Made by a program: the position numbers and the translations under genes. Source: Bifidobacterium hapali (GTDB lineage Bacteria; Actinomycetota; Actinomycetes; Actinomycetales; Bifidobacteriaceae). From it: a stretch of DNA of 64,000 nt. Location of the stretch: positions 62,001 to 126,000 of the forward strand of contig NZ_MWWY01000026.1 of NCBI RefSeq assembly GCF_002259755.1, read 5' to 3'. Of the stretch, positions 26,834 to 36,243 are shown piece after piece; within the stretch, counting starts at the first letter, position 1; every line of letters starts with the position of its first letter. The notes below the pieces were generated by a model. It saw only the letters and a list, made by a program, of their open reading frames with translations, was not told the DNA's origin and did not search any database.

Positions 26834-28768
26834 ATGTCGAATCGTGCCATGATGCGTTGCGCCGTCATGCGGACGTTTGCCGGTGAAGTGGGTGCGGACG
26901 TGCGCGGCGTGAGTCGTTCGTCGGCGAGAACGATCATCGTCAAGATGATGGTTGCGGCGACGGCACTTATCGCTGCGTCGGTGACCATGCTGTCCCTTGC
27001 GATCGCCCCGATCACGAGCGGCACGAATGCCACGACAAGCGACACCATCATCCTCACCTCGCACATCGCGCGCGCCGACGACACCACTTCGTCCGCAACC
27101 GATTACGATACGTGGACCGCCGTCGCCAAAGCCATCGACAGCCAACTGCAGGACGGTCTCAAGGAATACACGTCCGGCAATACCGCAGGCTCAACGTCCG
27201 CGTTCATGGCCGCGTACAACTCGATTTACGTCGCGTCCAATCTCACTGCAGTCGTGCGCGACTCGGTAAACGCAGACAAGCAAACCGCACAACAGCAGGC
27301 TTTTCAGGATATTCAGAACCTGTCGTACACGGCTGGTAACGACGATCAGCTCAAACAAAAAGTCACGGATCTCGTCAACGATCTCAACGCCACCGCGCAA
27401 CAGCTCGACGCGAATACGCAAGTCGCGAACCCGAAGCAGTACGCGGCCGACCTGCAAGCGCAGATCGCCAAGGAACGCAAAGAACTCGACGCCAAGAAAA
27501 AGAAGAATCCGGGCAAAGGCAATCGTTCGTGGACCGACGTGGCCAACGAAATGACCCCGATTCTCGACAACGCGTACAAGGCGTACGCTGCGGGCGACGG
27601 CGCGAAAGGCGCGACGCTCGTCAACAACGCGTACTACCAGTACTACGAAAAGCTCGGTTTTGAGAAGAACGTGATGAACGCGATCAGCGGTAGCCGCGTC
27701 TCTGAAGTCGAGTATCAGTTCAAGATGTGCCGTAAGTCGATGAACACTGGCGCGTCGCTCAAGGATACGAAGAAGCTCGTCGACGATCTTAAGGCCATGC
27801 TGGTCAAGGATGCAGGCATCCTCGACGGCGGCGCGGCCGATAAGGAAGGCGGCTTCACTAAGTTCATCACGAGTTCGGTCGGTCAGGCGTTTCTGATTTT
27901 GATTCGTGAGGGCCTTGAGGCGCTGCTCGTGGTCGCCGCTGTGATCGCGTACCTCGTGAAGTCCGGCAACAAGCGGTTCACCAAGTGGATTTACGTGGGC
28001 GTGCTCGCCGGTCTGGCTGGCTCGGGCATTATCGCGGTGATTTTCGGCCTGATGTTCGGCGGTTCCGGCCCGCAGCAAGAGATCATGGAGGGCGTGTGCG
28101 CGCTCATCGCCATGGGCATGCTGCTGTGGACGAGTAACTGGATGCTCAACAAGAGCTCGGTTGAAGCGTGGAATCGTTACATTCGCACGAAGACCGAGGC
28201 TGCGGTTGCGTCTGTGTCGTCGCAGGTTGAGTCCGGCGATCGCGTTGCGTTCAGTACCGTGATTTCGCTTGCGATGCTGAGTTTCCTCGCGGTGTTCCGT
28301 GAGGGCGCCGAAACGGTGATCTTCTACGAGTCGATTTATTCGATGAGTCAGGATTCGCGCGGCATGTGGATCGGTGGTCTTGCGGCTGCGGTGGTGCTTG
28401 TGATCGTGTTCCTGATTATTCGTTTCACGTCGGTGAAGATTCCGATTGGACCGTTCTTCCTCGTCACGTCGATTCTGATGTCGGTGCTCGTGGTCGTCTT
28501 TGCAGGCGGCGGCGTGCATGCGCTGATCGAAGGCGACGCACTGCCGGCCATCTATCTGCAAGGTGTGCCGACGAACGATTGGCTCGGTTTCTACCCGTAC
28601 GTGGAGTGCATCGTGGCGCAGGTGATCGCGGCCATCGCAGTGATCGTGCTGTTCGTAGTTGGTTTCGCCAAGCAGCGCAAGGCTAAGGCTGCGCTGGCTG
28701 CGGGCGGTACACAGCCCGCAGCGACCGCTGGTACGACGGCTGACGCACAGTCCGCCGCGACTAAGTAA
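26834..28768 (+). CDS. FTR1 family iron permease
   Basis: Membrane permease for iron, 644 residues. Residues 35-57 look like a signal/anchor segment. A hydrophilic, probably extracytoplasmic helical domain runs to about residue 340, then seven transmembrane helices follow. The two FTR1 iron-binding motifs are IREGLEALL near residue 356 and FREGAETVI near residue 487. It heads a locus with a P19-like lipoprotein, a DUF2318 protein and an ABC unit. In Bifidobacterium breve a permease/lipoprotein pair of this type has, to my recollection, been called bfeUO and tied to growth in low iron; that assignment is from memory. Start set by GAGAGGAAG. Confidence 0.92.
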   Translation: MSNRAMMRCAVMRTFAGEVGADVRGVSRSSARTIIVKMMVAATALIAASVTMLSLAIAPITSGTNATTSDTIILTSHIARADDTTSSATDYDTWTAVAKAIDSQLQDGLKEYTSGNTAGSTSAFMAAYNSIYVASNLTAVVRDSVNADKQTAQQQAFQDIQNLSYTAGNDDQLKQKVTDLVNDLNATAQQLDANTQVANPKQYAADLQAQIAKERKELDAKKKKNPGKGNRSWTDVANEMTPILDNAYKAYAAGDGAKGATLVNNAYYQYYEKLGFEKNVMNAISGSRVSEVEYQFKMCRKSMNTGASLKDTKKLVDDLKAMLVKDAGILDGGAADKEGGFTKFITSSVGQAFLILIREGLEALLVVAAVIAYLVKSGNKRFTKWIYVGVLAGLAGSGIIAVIFGLMFGGSGPQQEIMEGVCALIAMGMLLWTSNWMLNKSSVEAWNRYIRTKTEAAVASVSSQVESGDRVAFSTVISLAMLSFLAVFREGAETVIFYESIYSMSQDSRGMWIGGLAAAVVLVIVFLIIRFTSVKIPIGPFFLVTSILMSVLVVVFAGGGVHALIEGDALPAIYLQGVPTNDWLGFYPYVECIVAQVIAAIAVIVLFVVGFAKQRKAKAALAAGGTQPAATAGTTADAQSAATK

Positions 28769-28837
28769 CCCAAGTCAATCCAAGTCATTACAGATTTTCC
28801 CCTATATTTTCAACCCCATAAGTCAAAGGAAGAGAAA

Positions 28838-29539
28838 ATGATGAAGAACAAGAAACTCGCCGCTGTGCTCGGCGTGCTGCTCGCTGGCTCGATGGCCTTC
28901 TCGCTGGCCGCTTGCGGCTCGACCACCGCGTCGAACAACGGTTCAAGCGACACCAAGTCGGACACCTCCTCGCAGACTGACGACTCCAGCTCGTCCGATA
29001 ACTCCAGCTCGTCCGACGCTGGCGCTGGCTTTGAGGAAGTCCCGGTCGGCCCGTCCGGCACCGCTGAAGAGCAGGATCAGGAAGCCGGCCCGCTGACTGT
29101 TGGCGCTGTGTACTTCCAGCCGATCGATATGGAGCCGGCTTCGATGGGCCTCAAGGCTGCGGACGCGAGCTTCCACCTCGAAGCTGATATCCACGCCAAC
29201 GAGAAGGGCACCGAACTCGGCTACGGTAAGGGCGACTTCATCCCGGACCTGACCGTGAACTACACGATTATCGACAAGTCCACCGGCAAGGAAGTCGAGG
29301 GCGGCACCGCCACTTCCGGTACGTTCATGCAGATGAACGCGTCCGACGGCCCGCACTACGGTGCAAACGTCAAGCTCGACAAGGCCGGCACCTACCAGCT
29401 GAAGCTGTCGATCGAATCCCCGGCCAAGAAGGGCTGGATGCTGCACGTCGACCCGGAGACCGGCGTCAAGGGCCACTTCTGGACCGAGCCGATCGAAGTC
29501 ACCTTCGACAACTGGGATTACACGCCTCGCCAGTGGTAA
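28838..29539 (+). CDS. P19/Tpd-type iron-binding lipoprotein
   Basis: 233-residue lipoprotein with lipobox LAAC (Cys26) and a Ser/Asp-rich linker. The folded domain from about residue 80 has the pattern of periplasmic Fe2+ transport proteins (P19/FetP): AVYFQPIDMEPASMGL, FHLEADIHANEKGTELGYGKGDFIPDL, TFMQMNASDGPHYGANVKL. The Met, His and Glu in these segments are the expected metal ligands. It should capture iron, or couple its oxidation state, for the FTR1 permease encoded just upstream. Start preceded by AAAGGAAGAG. Two hairpins after the stop suggest reduced readthrough into the rest of the locus. Confidence 0.92.
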   Translation: MMKNKKLAAVLGVLLAGSMAFSLAACGSTTASNNGSSDTKSDTSSQTDDSSSSDNSSSSDAGAGFEEVPVGPSGTAEEQDQEAGPLTVGAVYFQPIDMEPASMGLKAADASFHLEADIHANEKGTELGYGKGDFIPDLTVNYTIIDKSTGKEVEGGTATSGTFMQMNASDGPHYGANVKLDKAGTYQLKLSIESPAKKGWMLHVDPETGVKGHFWTEPIEVTFDNWDYTPRQW

Positions 29540-29565
29540 TGAAAACCGAAGGTTTTCGTTACCAC
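29533..29565 (+). terminator. Hairpin overlapping the stop of the P19-like gene
   Basis: GTGGTAATGAAAACC / GGTTTTCGTTACCAC with a 3-nt loop, one mismatch. It may act as an attenuator or stabilise the 3' end of the two-gene mRNA. Confidence 0.6.
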
Positions 29566-29588
29566 GACGGAATGGCCGAGCCGTGAAG

Positions 29589-29613
29589 AAAACAGTCCAG
29601 TGGACTGTTTTTA
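29589..29613 (+). terminator. Intrinsic terminator
   Basis: AACAGTCC / GGACTGTT stem followed by TTTTA. A further hairpin lies at about 29710-29751 (AGCAAA...GCTCCC / GGGAGCTTTTGCT). Together they punctuate the iron locus between its first two and last five genes. Confidence 0.65.
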
Positions 29614-29816
29614 GGCGAGGGCGAGCGATAGCGAGCCAGCAACAACGCGTTCGCGATAGCGAATGTCCGAATACTGGCGACGAAATCGTTGATCCCATTA
29701 TGCTATAAGCAGCAAATCGCTCCCTTCCCTCAGAGGGGAGCTTTTGCTGTTTTATGCGAAGAGAGTCGGCTCAGTTCAGCAATTAAGGACCTGCAAGGCG
29801 CAATGAAAGGACGCGA

Positions 29817-31085
29817 ATGCTTGAACAATTCGTGGCGGTGATGCCGGGCACGCTTGCCCCGGCGTTACTCGTGATGGGCCTGAGCGTAATGCTTACGGTC
29901 GGCGAAGGCCGTGACAAGCCAATCAGCGCGCATTGGCGACTGATCGGCCTCATCGTCGGCATCGTCGCAGCGCTCGTGTTCGCGACCCTACGCGCCGCCG
30001 CCGTCATCAATCAGCGCACATTTATCAACTATCCAGTCCTGTGCGTCGCGGTTGTCGTCGACGTACTCGCCATTGCGGCCGTCATCGCCGCGCGATACAT
30101 CACCGCGAACTGGCAACGTCACGCAATCTGGATGCACGTTGCGAACGCGATCGCCGCGCTCGACATTGCGCTCACGCTGTTCTACGCACTGCCTGACGTG
30201 ATTTTGCAGCTGACGATCTGGGTCGAACCGGACGCGCCGGTGTTCACATCTGACATGTTGCTGCGCGCGCTCGGTTTTGCGCTGGGACTGGCGATGTCGA
30301 TTATCGTCGCCGCGATTTTCCGCACGATGCGATCGACTGCGGTGCGAGTATCGTTTACGATCGCGGTCGTCGTAATGATGGCGATCCTGTTCGTGCAGCA
30401 TCTGACCGGTCTCATGCAGATTCTGCAGGCGCGCGGATTTCCGATGAATCACACCGAGTTCGTACTGCTCGCGTGGTCGATTAATCATAATCGGCCGATG
30501 ATCATCGCGCAGTCGCTCGCGTTCCTGATTCCGGCCGTCGCGTCGGTCGTAGCAGGATTCCGCATGCCGATGACCGGTACGAACGAGGCGATCGGGCGCA
30601 AGCATAAGGCGTTCCGTCGTCGCGCGATCGCATCGGCTGCGTGGAGTCTCGTCGCGATGATCGGCGTAACCGTAACGCTTACGGTCGGCGTGGCTGCGAC
30701 TGAACGAACGATTACGTTGTCGCCGCCGGAAGAGTACTCACTTAAGGACGGCGTTGCGACGATTCCGTTCACTCAAGTTGAGGATGGTCACCTGCATCGC
30801 TTTGAATACAAGGCGAAAGACGGCACGGTGATGCGGTTCATCATCATCAAGAAGAACGGCGGCGCGTATGGTATCGGCTTGGATGCGTGCGATAACTGCG
30901 GCGACGCCGGCTACTACGAAAAGGACGGCAAGATCATCTGCAAGAAGTGCGAGGTTGCGATCAACTTGGCGACCATCGGCTTCAAGGGTGGTTGTAACCC
31001 GGTCCCGTTCCCGTACAAGACCGGCAACGGCCAGATCACTATCCAAACCGCCGATCTGGACGCCCTCAGCGCCCACTTCCAGTAA
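29817..31085 (+). CDS. Membrane protein with C-terminal DUF2318 (Fe-S-like) domain
   Basis: 422 residues with about seven predicted transmembrane helices in the first 300. An extracytoplasmic DUF2318 domain follows, with LDACDNCGDAGYY and IICKKCEVAINLATIGFKGGC. The two CxxC pairs and a later Cys suggest an Fe-S or other metal centre. In P19/Fet-type iron loci of other bacteria the same family lies between the iron-binding protein and the FtsX permeases, where a role in electron transfer for iron reduction or oxidation is suspected. Start set by GAAAGGA. The next gene follows after 24 bp. Confidence 0.87.
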   Translation: MLEQFVAVMPGTLAPALLVMGLSVMLTVGEGRDKPISAHWRLIGLIVGIVAALVFATLRAAAVINQRTFINYPVLCVAVVVDVLAIAAVIAARYITANWQRHAIWMHVANAIAALDIALTLFYALPDVILQLTIWVEPDAPVFTSDMLLRALGFALGLAMSIIVAAIFRTMRSTAVRVSFTIAVVVMMAILFVQHLTGLMQILQARGFPMNHTEFVLLAWSINHNRPMIIAQSLAFLIPAVASVVAGFRMPMTGTNEAIGRKHKAFRRRAIASAAWSLVAMIGVTVTLTVGVAATERTITLSPPEEYSLKDGVATIPFTQVEDGHLHRFEYKAKDGTVMRFIIIKKNGGAYGIGLDACDNCGDAGYYEKDGKIICKKCEVAINLATIGFKGGCNPVPFPYKTGNGQITIQTADLDALSAHFQ

Positions 31086-31109
31086 GACGAGAGAGCGGGA
31101 GGTACTGTC

Positions 31110-32420
31110 ATGTTCTTTCTGCGTATGATCGCGCGGTCATTTACGCGCCAGTTGCGGCGTCGTCTGCTGATCGCGCTCACCGTGTGCCTGTCGGCCACGG
31201 TCAGCGTGTCCATGCTCGGCGTCGTGTTCGATGTCGGCGACAAACTCAACGCCGAACTGTCCACCTACGGCTCGAACATCGTCGTACAGCCGAAGGCCGA
31301 CGCAGTCGTCTCCGACCTCTACAACACCACTGGTACTGCGAGTTCAGCCGCCGCACAATCCGACCCGACGTCGTTCCTGCACGAGTCGGACGCGGTCAAA
31401 ATCAAAACGATTTTCTGGGCGTTCAACATCACCAACTTCGCGCCGCAATTGAACATTCATGCCGAAGTCAACGGTACGAACGCGCCGCTCGTCGGCACAT
31501 GGTTCAACAAGGAATTGAAACTGCCGTCCGGCGAAACGACTGTGGTCGGCGTCGACGGCATGCGCTCGTGGTGGAAGCTTGAAGGCGCGTGGCCGAAAGA
31601 CGACACCGATCAAGGCATCGTCGGCACCACACTTGCGCAACAGCTCGGCGTCACAGTCGGCGACACGGTTACGCTGAACAAAACCACGGCGTCTGGTCGC
31701 AAGACAACGCAAGCTATCAAGATCACAGGCATCTACGATTCCGGCGACGACGAAAACGGTTCGCTGTACCTGTCAAGTTCGGTTGCGCAGGTGCTCGCCG
31801 ATCTGCCTGATTCGGTCGACAAAATCGAGGTCAAGGCGCTGACCACGCCGGAAAATGATCTCGCCCGTAAGGCCGCGCAGAATCCGGCAGCGCTGAGCCA
31901 AGACGACTGGGAAACGTGGTATTGCACCGCGTATCCGAGTTCGATCGCGTACCAGATCGAGGAAGTCATTCCGGGCGCGGTGGCCAAGCAGGTGCGTCAG
32001 GTCGCCGCGTTGCAGGGTAACGTGCTGCAGAAAACGCAGGCCGTGATGATTGTGATGACCGTGCTGAGTTTGATCGCGGCGGCCGTGGCCGTGGCGAATC
32101 TGATGGTCGCCTCGATCGGCGAGCGGTCGGCCGAACTGGCGTTGCTCAAGGCGATCGGTGCGACGGATGGTGCGGTGTCGCGTTTGATGATGGCTGAGAC
32201 GGCGGCGATTGCGCTGCTCGGCGCGATTGTCGGCGCGGTGCTCGGTTCGGGCGTGGCGCAGATTATCGGGCAAGTGGTGTTCGGTTCGGGCATTACGATG
32301 CGGCCGATGGTGTTCGTGCTCGTATTCGTGCTGCTCGCGTTGACGGTTTTGGTTGCGTCTGCGTCGTCGATTCGCTCGATTTTGAGCCTGCGTCCGGCGG
32401 AGGTGCTGCATGGTCGGTGA
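31110..32420 (+). CDS. ABC transporter permease, FtsX/MacB type (1)
   Basis: 436-residue permease with one helix near residues 20-40, a large extracytoplasmic MacB-like domain (residues 45-300) and three C-terminal helices forming the FtsX domain, with the typical GERSAELALLKAIGATDG. MacB-type systems usually transmit force to partners outside the membrane rather than import solutes, so it may drive the DUF2318/P19 electron or iron relay. Ribosome binding site GGGAGG. Partner of the next permease and the ATPase at 33837. Confidence 0.9.
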   Translation: MFFLRMIARSFTRQLRRRLLIALTVCLSATVSVSMLGVVFDVGDKLNAELSTYGSNIVVQPKADAVVSDLYNTTGTASSAAAQSDPTSFLHESDAVKIKTIFWAFNITNFAPQLNIHAEVNGTNAPLVGTWFNKELKLPSGETTVVGVDGMRSWWKLEGAWPKDDTDQGIVGTTLAQQLGVTVGDTVTLNKTTASGRKTTQAIKITGIYDSGDDENGSLYLSSSVAQVLADLPDSVDKIEVKALTTPENDLARKAAQNPAALSQDDWETWYCTAYPSSIAYQIEEVIPGAVAKQVRQVAALQGNVLQKTQAVMIVMTVLSLIAAAVAVANLMVASIGERSAELALLKAIGATDGAVSRLMMAETAAIALLGAIVGAVLGSGVAQIIGQVVFGSGITMRPMVFVLVFVLLALTVLVASASSIRSILSLRPAEVLHGR

Positions 32421-32459
32421 TGCTATGGTTCGTGGATTCGCGGCGAAAGGAGTGGTGAG

Positions 32460-33788
32460 ATGACGAATACGGGGATGTTTTTCCGCATGCTGTTCAGCGC
32501 GGTGTTCCGGCGGCGCTCGCGTGCGGCGATGGCGGTTGTTGCGTCGCTCGTCGGCGCGGCTACGCTGTTCTGTCTGGCGATGATCTGCATCGCTGTGCCG
32601 CAGCAGATGAACGAGGAAATGCGCGCGTACGGTGCGAATCTGATCGTCACTCCGACCTCGTCTACGACGACTGGCGGCTCGTCTGACGACAGCGCTGCTG
32701 CCAAAGCTGGCATTGATGCAGCAATGGTCGAGCATACGAGTGAGATGGTCTCCGCGAAAGGCTCCGAAAAGCACGCGACTTACCGCTATGAGAACGTTCG
32801 CGTGAACGCTGCTCCGTATGTGATGGCCGGAGTGAACGCGAGCGAAGTGGAAAATCTCAACCATCACTGGGTGATTGACGGCTCGTGGCCGTCCGATGGC
32901 AAGGTGCTCGTCGGCCGAGACGTGGCTGACGCGATCGGGCTGAAAGTCGGTTCCGGCATCACGATCGGCTATCGCGCGTCTGATAACTCCGCTACTTCCT
33001 CGGCCCCCTCGGCTGAGGGGGCTGGCTCGGCGAACGCCGAGACTGGGGGAGCGTCAGGAAGTTCCGCCTCGACTTCTAACGGAACAACTAGCACGCAGTC
33101 CTCCGGCCAACCCACGCAAGACGGCCGCGCGTCCAGCGACATCATGGACACGTCCGGTACCGAATTCCGCGTCGCCGGCATCGTCGACACCGGCGGCAGC
33201 GAAGACTCGATCATCTACGCAACCAACGCCGACGTCAACAAGCTCACCGGCGTCACGCGCGGCGTCGACGTCATCGAATACTCCGCCGGCGCGAGCGATC
33301 TCGATGCGCTGGTCGCCAGCATCAACGACATGACGTCCATGCACGTCAAAGCGCAGCAGGTCACCAAAATCACTGCATCCGACACGCGTATCATCACCAT
33401 GCTGCAAACGTTGTTCTGGATCGTCTCGCTCGTCGTACTCGTGCTCACGCTCGTCGGCGTCGGCACCACGATCAGCTCGATCGTCTCGCAGCGACGCAAC
33501 GAAATCGGCCTACGTAAGGCTCTCGGCGCAAGTTCGTCCGCGATCGGCGTCGAATTCTACGTCGAATCAGCCATGTACGGACTGCTCGGCGGCCTACTCG
33601 GCACCGCAATCGGCTACGGACTTGCGCAATGGCTGTGCGTGACCGTCTTCGAGCGTTCGATCAGTTTCAACTGGGCGCTCGGCGTCGCGTCTGTGCTGCT
33701 CGCGACTCTCGTTGCGGTCATCGCGTCCATTCCGCCCGTCCACCGTGCCACGCGCATTGACCCGGCTGTCGTGCTGCGCGAAGAATAG
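32460..33788 (+). CDS. ABC transporter permease, FtsX/MacB type (2)
   Basis: 442-residue paralogue of the preceding permease with the same four-helix layout. SQRRNEIGLRKALGASSSA is the FtsX hallmark. The extracytoplasmic domain has a Ser/Thr/Gly-rich insertion near residues 178-225, encoded by a stretch that itself contains a GGCCCCCTCGGC / GAGGGGG hairpin-like sequence. It ends ARIDPAVVLREE style, as in MacB permeases. Ribosome binding site AAAGGAG. The two permeases probably form a heterodimer. Confidence 0.9.
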   Translation: MTNTGMFFRMLFSAVFRRRSRAAMAVVASLVGAATLFCLAMICIAVPQQMNEEMRAYGANLIVTPTSSTTTGGSSDDSAAAKAGIDAAMVEHTSEMVSAKGSEKHATYRYENVRVNAAPYVMAGVNASEVENLNHHWVIDGSWPSDGKVLVGRDVADAIGLKVGSGITIGYRASDNSATSSAPSAEGAGSANAETGGASGSSASTSNGTTSTQSSGQPTQDGRASSDIMDTSGTEFRVAGIVDTGGSEDSIIYATNADVNKLTGVTRGVDVIEYSAGASDLDALVASINDMTSMHVKAQQVTKITASDTRIITMLQTLFWIVSLVVLVLTLVGVGTTISSIVSQRRNEIGLRKALGASSSAIGVEFYVESAMYGLLGGLLGTAIGYGLAQWLCVTVFERSISFNWALGVASVLLATLVAVIASIPPVHRATRIDPAVVLREE

Positions 33789-33836
33789 TTAGCTTGCTTG
33801 CTGCTGGAGACTTGAGTGAATCACAGGAGAAACATC

Positions 33837-34640
33837 ATGGATATGCTGCTTGAACTCGACCATATCTCGAAAATTTACGGCGATCTGCATGCCGTTGACG
33901 ACCTGAGTTTGACCGTGCCGGCAGGGCAGTGGCTGGCGATCGTCGGCTCGTCCGGTTCCGGTAAAACCACGCTGATGAACATGATCGGCTGCATGGATAC
34001 GCCGTCGCGCGGGTCCGTGAAGTTGGAAGGGCACAAACTGGAGGATTTGAACGCCGGGCAGCTCGCCGACGTGCGCAAGAATCTCATTGGACTCGTGTTC
34101 CAGAAGTTTTATCTCGTACCGCATCTGACGGCTGTGGAAAACGTGATGGTTGCGCAGTATTACCACTCGGTCGTTGACGAAAAGCAGGCGTTGGAGGCTT
34201 TGGATCGGGTTGGTTTGAAGGATCGCGCGCATCACTTGCCGAGCCAGCTGTCCGGCGGCGAACAACAGCGCGTATGTATTGCGCGTGCGTTGATCAACGA
34301 TCCGAAACTGATTCTCGCCGACGAGCCGACCGGTAACCTGGACGAGAAGAACGAGAAGATCGTGCTCGATTTGTTCCGTCAACTGCACGAGCAGGGGACG
34401 ACGATTATTGTCGTGACGCATGATGCGCTCGTGGCGAGTTGCGCCGAGCGTGAGATTATGCTCAACCACGGTGTGCTCGTGGGGGAGAAGTGGAATGATG
34501 AGAGCGCGCGGGCAGCATATGAGGCGGCTGGCGGGCGACCGGCGTCTACGGGTGCGGCTGTTGAGGGCGCGCAAACCGGTGAAACCGCGATCGGGTTCGC
34601 TGACCCCACCAAAGCCGCCAAAACCGGCGGTGAGGAGTGA
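33837..34640 (+). CDS. ABC transporter ATP-binding protein (MacB/LolD type)
   Basis: 267-residue ATPase. Walker A is [12 protein letters not shown] near residue 39, the Q-loop [12 protein letters not shown], the signature [15 protein letters not shown], and Walker [16 protein letters not shown], with a switch His in VVTHDA. It energises the FtsX permeases immediately upstream. The C-terminal 40 residues are Ala/Gly/Thr-rich and probably disordered. The ATG with CAGGAG upstream was chosen over an earlier GTG. Its stop is directly followed by the leader of the FMN-binding lipoprotein gene. Confidence 0.93.
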   Translation: MDMLLELDHISKIYGDLHAVDDLSLTVPAGQWLAIVGSSGSGKTTLMNMIGCMDTPSRGSVKLEGHKLEDLNAGQLADVRKNLIGLVFQKFYLVPHLTAVENVMVAQYYHSVVDEKQALEALDRVGLKDRAHHLPSQLSGGEQQRVCIARALINDPKLILADEPTGNLDEKNEKIVLDLFRQLHEQGTTIIVVTHDALVASCAEREIMLNHGVLVGEKWNDESARAAYEAAGGRPASTGAAVEGAQTGETAIGFADPTKAAKTGGEE

Positions 34641-34673
34641 ATGCGCGCTCCCTTAGCAGGGCATAATGGAGGC

Positions 34674-35231
34674 ATGATGAGTGACGCGAATGTAATGACG
34701 AAATCGGTGGTGGTTGCGGCGGCTGGACTGGTTGTCGCAGGCGCGGTGCTTGCCGGATGCGGCGAGCCGAAAGCCACGCCGATGAACGACGAATACTCGG
34801 GCAATTCTGGCGAAACCCAGCAATCGCAGGAGCAGCAGTCGCAGTCTGGTGACTCCGGTTCGTCGTCAAGCAGCGGTGGGGCTGGGGTCGGCAGTCGTGA
34901 TACCGGCACTAAGTCCGATAAAAAAGACACCGGCAACTATGCTGATGGCACGTATTCGGTCAACGGTCAGTATGGTCCGATTGGTGAAGACACGATTGAC
35001 GTGCACGTTACGGTCAAAGATCAGAACGTGGAAAAAGTCGAGATTATCGGTCACCCGTTTACGAGTATTTCCAAGCAGCATCAAACCGATTTTGCCGAAG
35101 CGATCAACGGTGTGGTCGATGGTAAACCGCTTAAGGACCTCAAGGTCGACACGGTTGCCGGTGCCAGCTGGACCACCGACGCGTTCAACGCCGCCCTCGA
35201 AGTTGCCCGCCAAGAAGCCTCCATCCAATAA
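34674..35231 (+). CDS. FMN-binding domain lipoprotein
   Basis: 185-residue lipoprotein (lipobox LAGC near residue 32) with a Ser/Gln-rich linker and one FMN_bind domain like that of NqrC/RnfG. The segment VDTVAGASWTTDAF matches the flavinylation motif; the first Thr after Trp is the likely site of covalent FMN. ApbE, which catalyses this attachment, is encoded at 12924-13889. The likely role is moving electrons outside the membrane to support iron uptake by the FTR1/P19 system. GGAGG lies just before the chosen ATG; the next ATG (34677) is equally possible. A CATAAT box upstream hints at an additional promoter. Confidence 0.88.
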   Translation: MMSDANVMTKSVVVAAAGLVVAGAVLAGCGEPKATPMNDEYSGNSGETQQSQEQQSQSGDSGSSSSSGGAGVGSRDTGTKSDKKDTGNYADGTYSVNGQYGPIGEDTIDVHVTVKDQNVEKVEIIGHPFTSISKQHQTDFAEAINGVVDGKPLKDLKVDTVAGASWTTDAFNAALEVARQEASIQ

Positions 35232-35255
35232 CCCTTAAAACCGCCCCCGGTCCTT

Positions 35256-35428
35256 CCATGATGCGGTGATTTACCCATGATGCGGTAAACCTTCCATGAT
35301 GCAGTTAAGCAAAATGGCTTAATTCCGCCGTTTTTGTGTGTAAGGTCATTTTTGGTTTACCGCATCATGGGGAATTTACCGCATCATGGGGAATTTACCG
35401 CATCATGGGAGGTTTACCGCATCATGGG
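35256..35428. repeat. Family E iteron-like inverted array with 19-bp period
   Basis: Left arm: three copies of CCATGATGCGGTAAA-like sequence starting at 35256, 35275 and 35294. Right arm: four inverted copies of TTTACCGCATCATGG starting at 35356, 35375, 35394 and 35413. All steps are 19 bp, and a 47-bp loop separates the arms. The array lies between the converging iron locus and tetR gene. Confidence 0.9.
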
Positions 35429-35452
35429 AGGGCGTCATGAGTGAAAACCACT

Positions 35453-36055
35453 TCACCCCACCAACGCAGGCCATAGGAGCGAGGTCATGCGCTCGGCCCA
35501 AGCGCTGGCTGCGGCGCCCGCATCATCGGGTGCGAGTGCTTTACACGCAAGCATCGAACCGAGCACCGAACCGAACAGGAATCGCGCATCAACATCCCGC
35601 CGAAACGCGCCAGCCGTCACGCCACGCGCCACGAACCCAGCAAACCGATCCATCGCCGGTTCAATCATCTGTCGGGCCATCCCGCGCAACAGTTCGTTAC
35701 TTGTCGAGAGCACCACGCCCACGGCTTTCAAACCAATCTCGCCGTTAAAACTTGCCGCAATCCGCTCCAACATAAGTCGCACACCGTCGCGCGTCGGCGT
35801 AAGATCAGCGAAATCCGGCACACTCGCCGCTTCAATCTGCAAGTGATGCAGCAAATCGTCAGTGTTGCGATATCGCCGGTAAATCGTCGTTTTCGCTACG
35901 CCGGAGCGCCGCGACACCTCCTCGATCGTCGCTGCGCCAATCCCATCCGACATGAGAATATCCAGCGTTGCCTGCATGATCTTGCGGTCGGTCGCCTCGC
36001 GCATACGTGCGGCGCGCGGCGTCGGCATTGCGGTGGCCAGCATATCCGTCGTCAT
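35453..36055 (-). CDS. TetR/AcrR family transcriptional regulator
   Basis: 200-residue regulator. The N-terminal helix-turn-helix is evident (TLDILMSDGIGAATIEEVSRRSGVAKTTIYRRYRNTDDLL), here given in two parts: TLDILMSDGIGAATIEEVS and RRSGVAKTTIYRRYRNTDDL. The remaining 120 residues form the ligand-binding domain and match no specific subfamily by eye. ATG preceded by GGAGG. It lies downstream of two YhgE/Pip genes on the same strand, separated by family B hairpins, and probably regulates them. Confidence 0.9.
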   Translation of the reverse strand: MTTDMLATAMPTPRAARMREATDRKIMQATLDILMSDGIGAATIEEVSRRSGVAKTTIYRRYRNTDDLLHHLQIEAASVPDFADLTPTRDGVRLMLERIAASFNGEIGLKAVGVVLSTSNELLRGMARQMIEPAMDRFAGFVARGVTAGAFRRDVDARFLFGSVLGSMLACKALAPDDAGAAASAWAERMTSLLWPALVG

Positions 36056-36088
36056 CAATCCTCCTCACTCCATATGCATGTCATAGCA

Positions 36089-36240
36089 CGCGTGGCGGTT
36101 TTTGCTCGCTGAGGGGCGCTTAGCGAGTGTTTTCTGCCACGCACCGGCGCGCGTGGCGGTTTTTGCTCGCTGAGGGGCGTTCAGTGAGCGTTTTCTGCCA
36201 CGCACTGATACGCGTGTCAGTGTGCTGCCACGCACCGGCG
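36089..36240. repeat. Family B hairpins, copy 1
   Basis: Two hairpins (GTGGCGGTTTTTGCTCGCTGA / TTAGCGAGTGTTTTCTGCCAC types) start near 36090 and 36150, with a partial third to 36240. They lie between the YhgE/Pip gene and tetR. Confidence 0.85.
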
Positions 36241-36243
36241 CGC

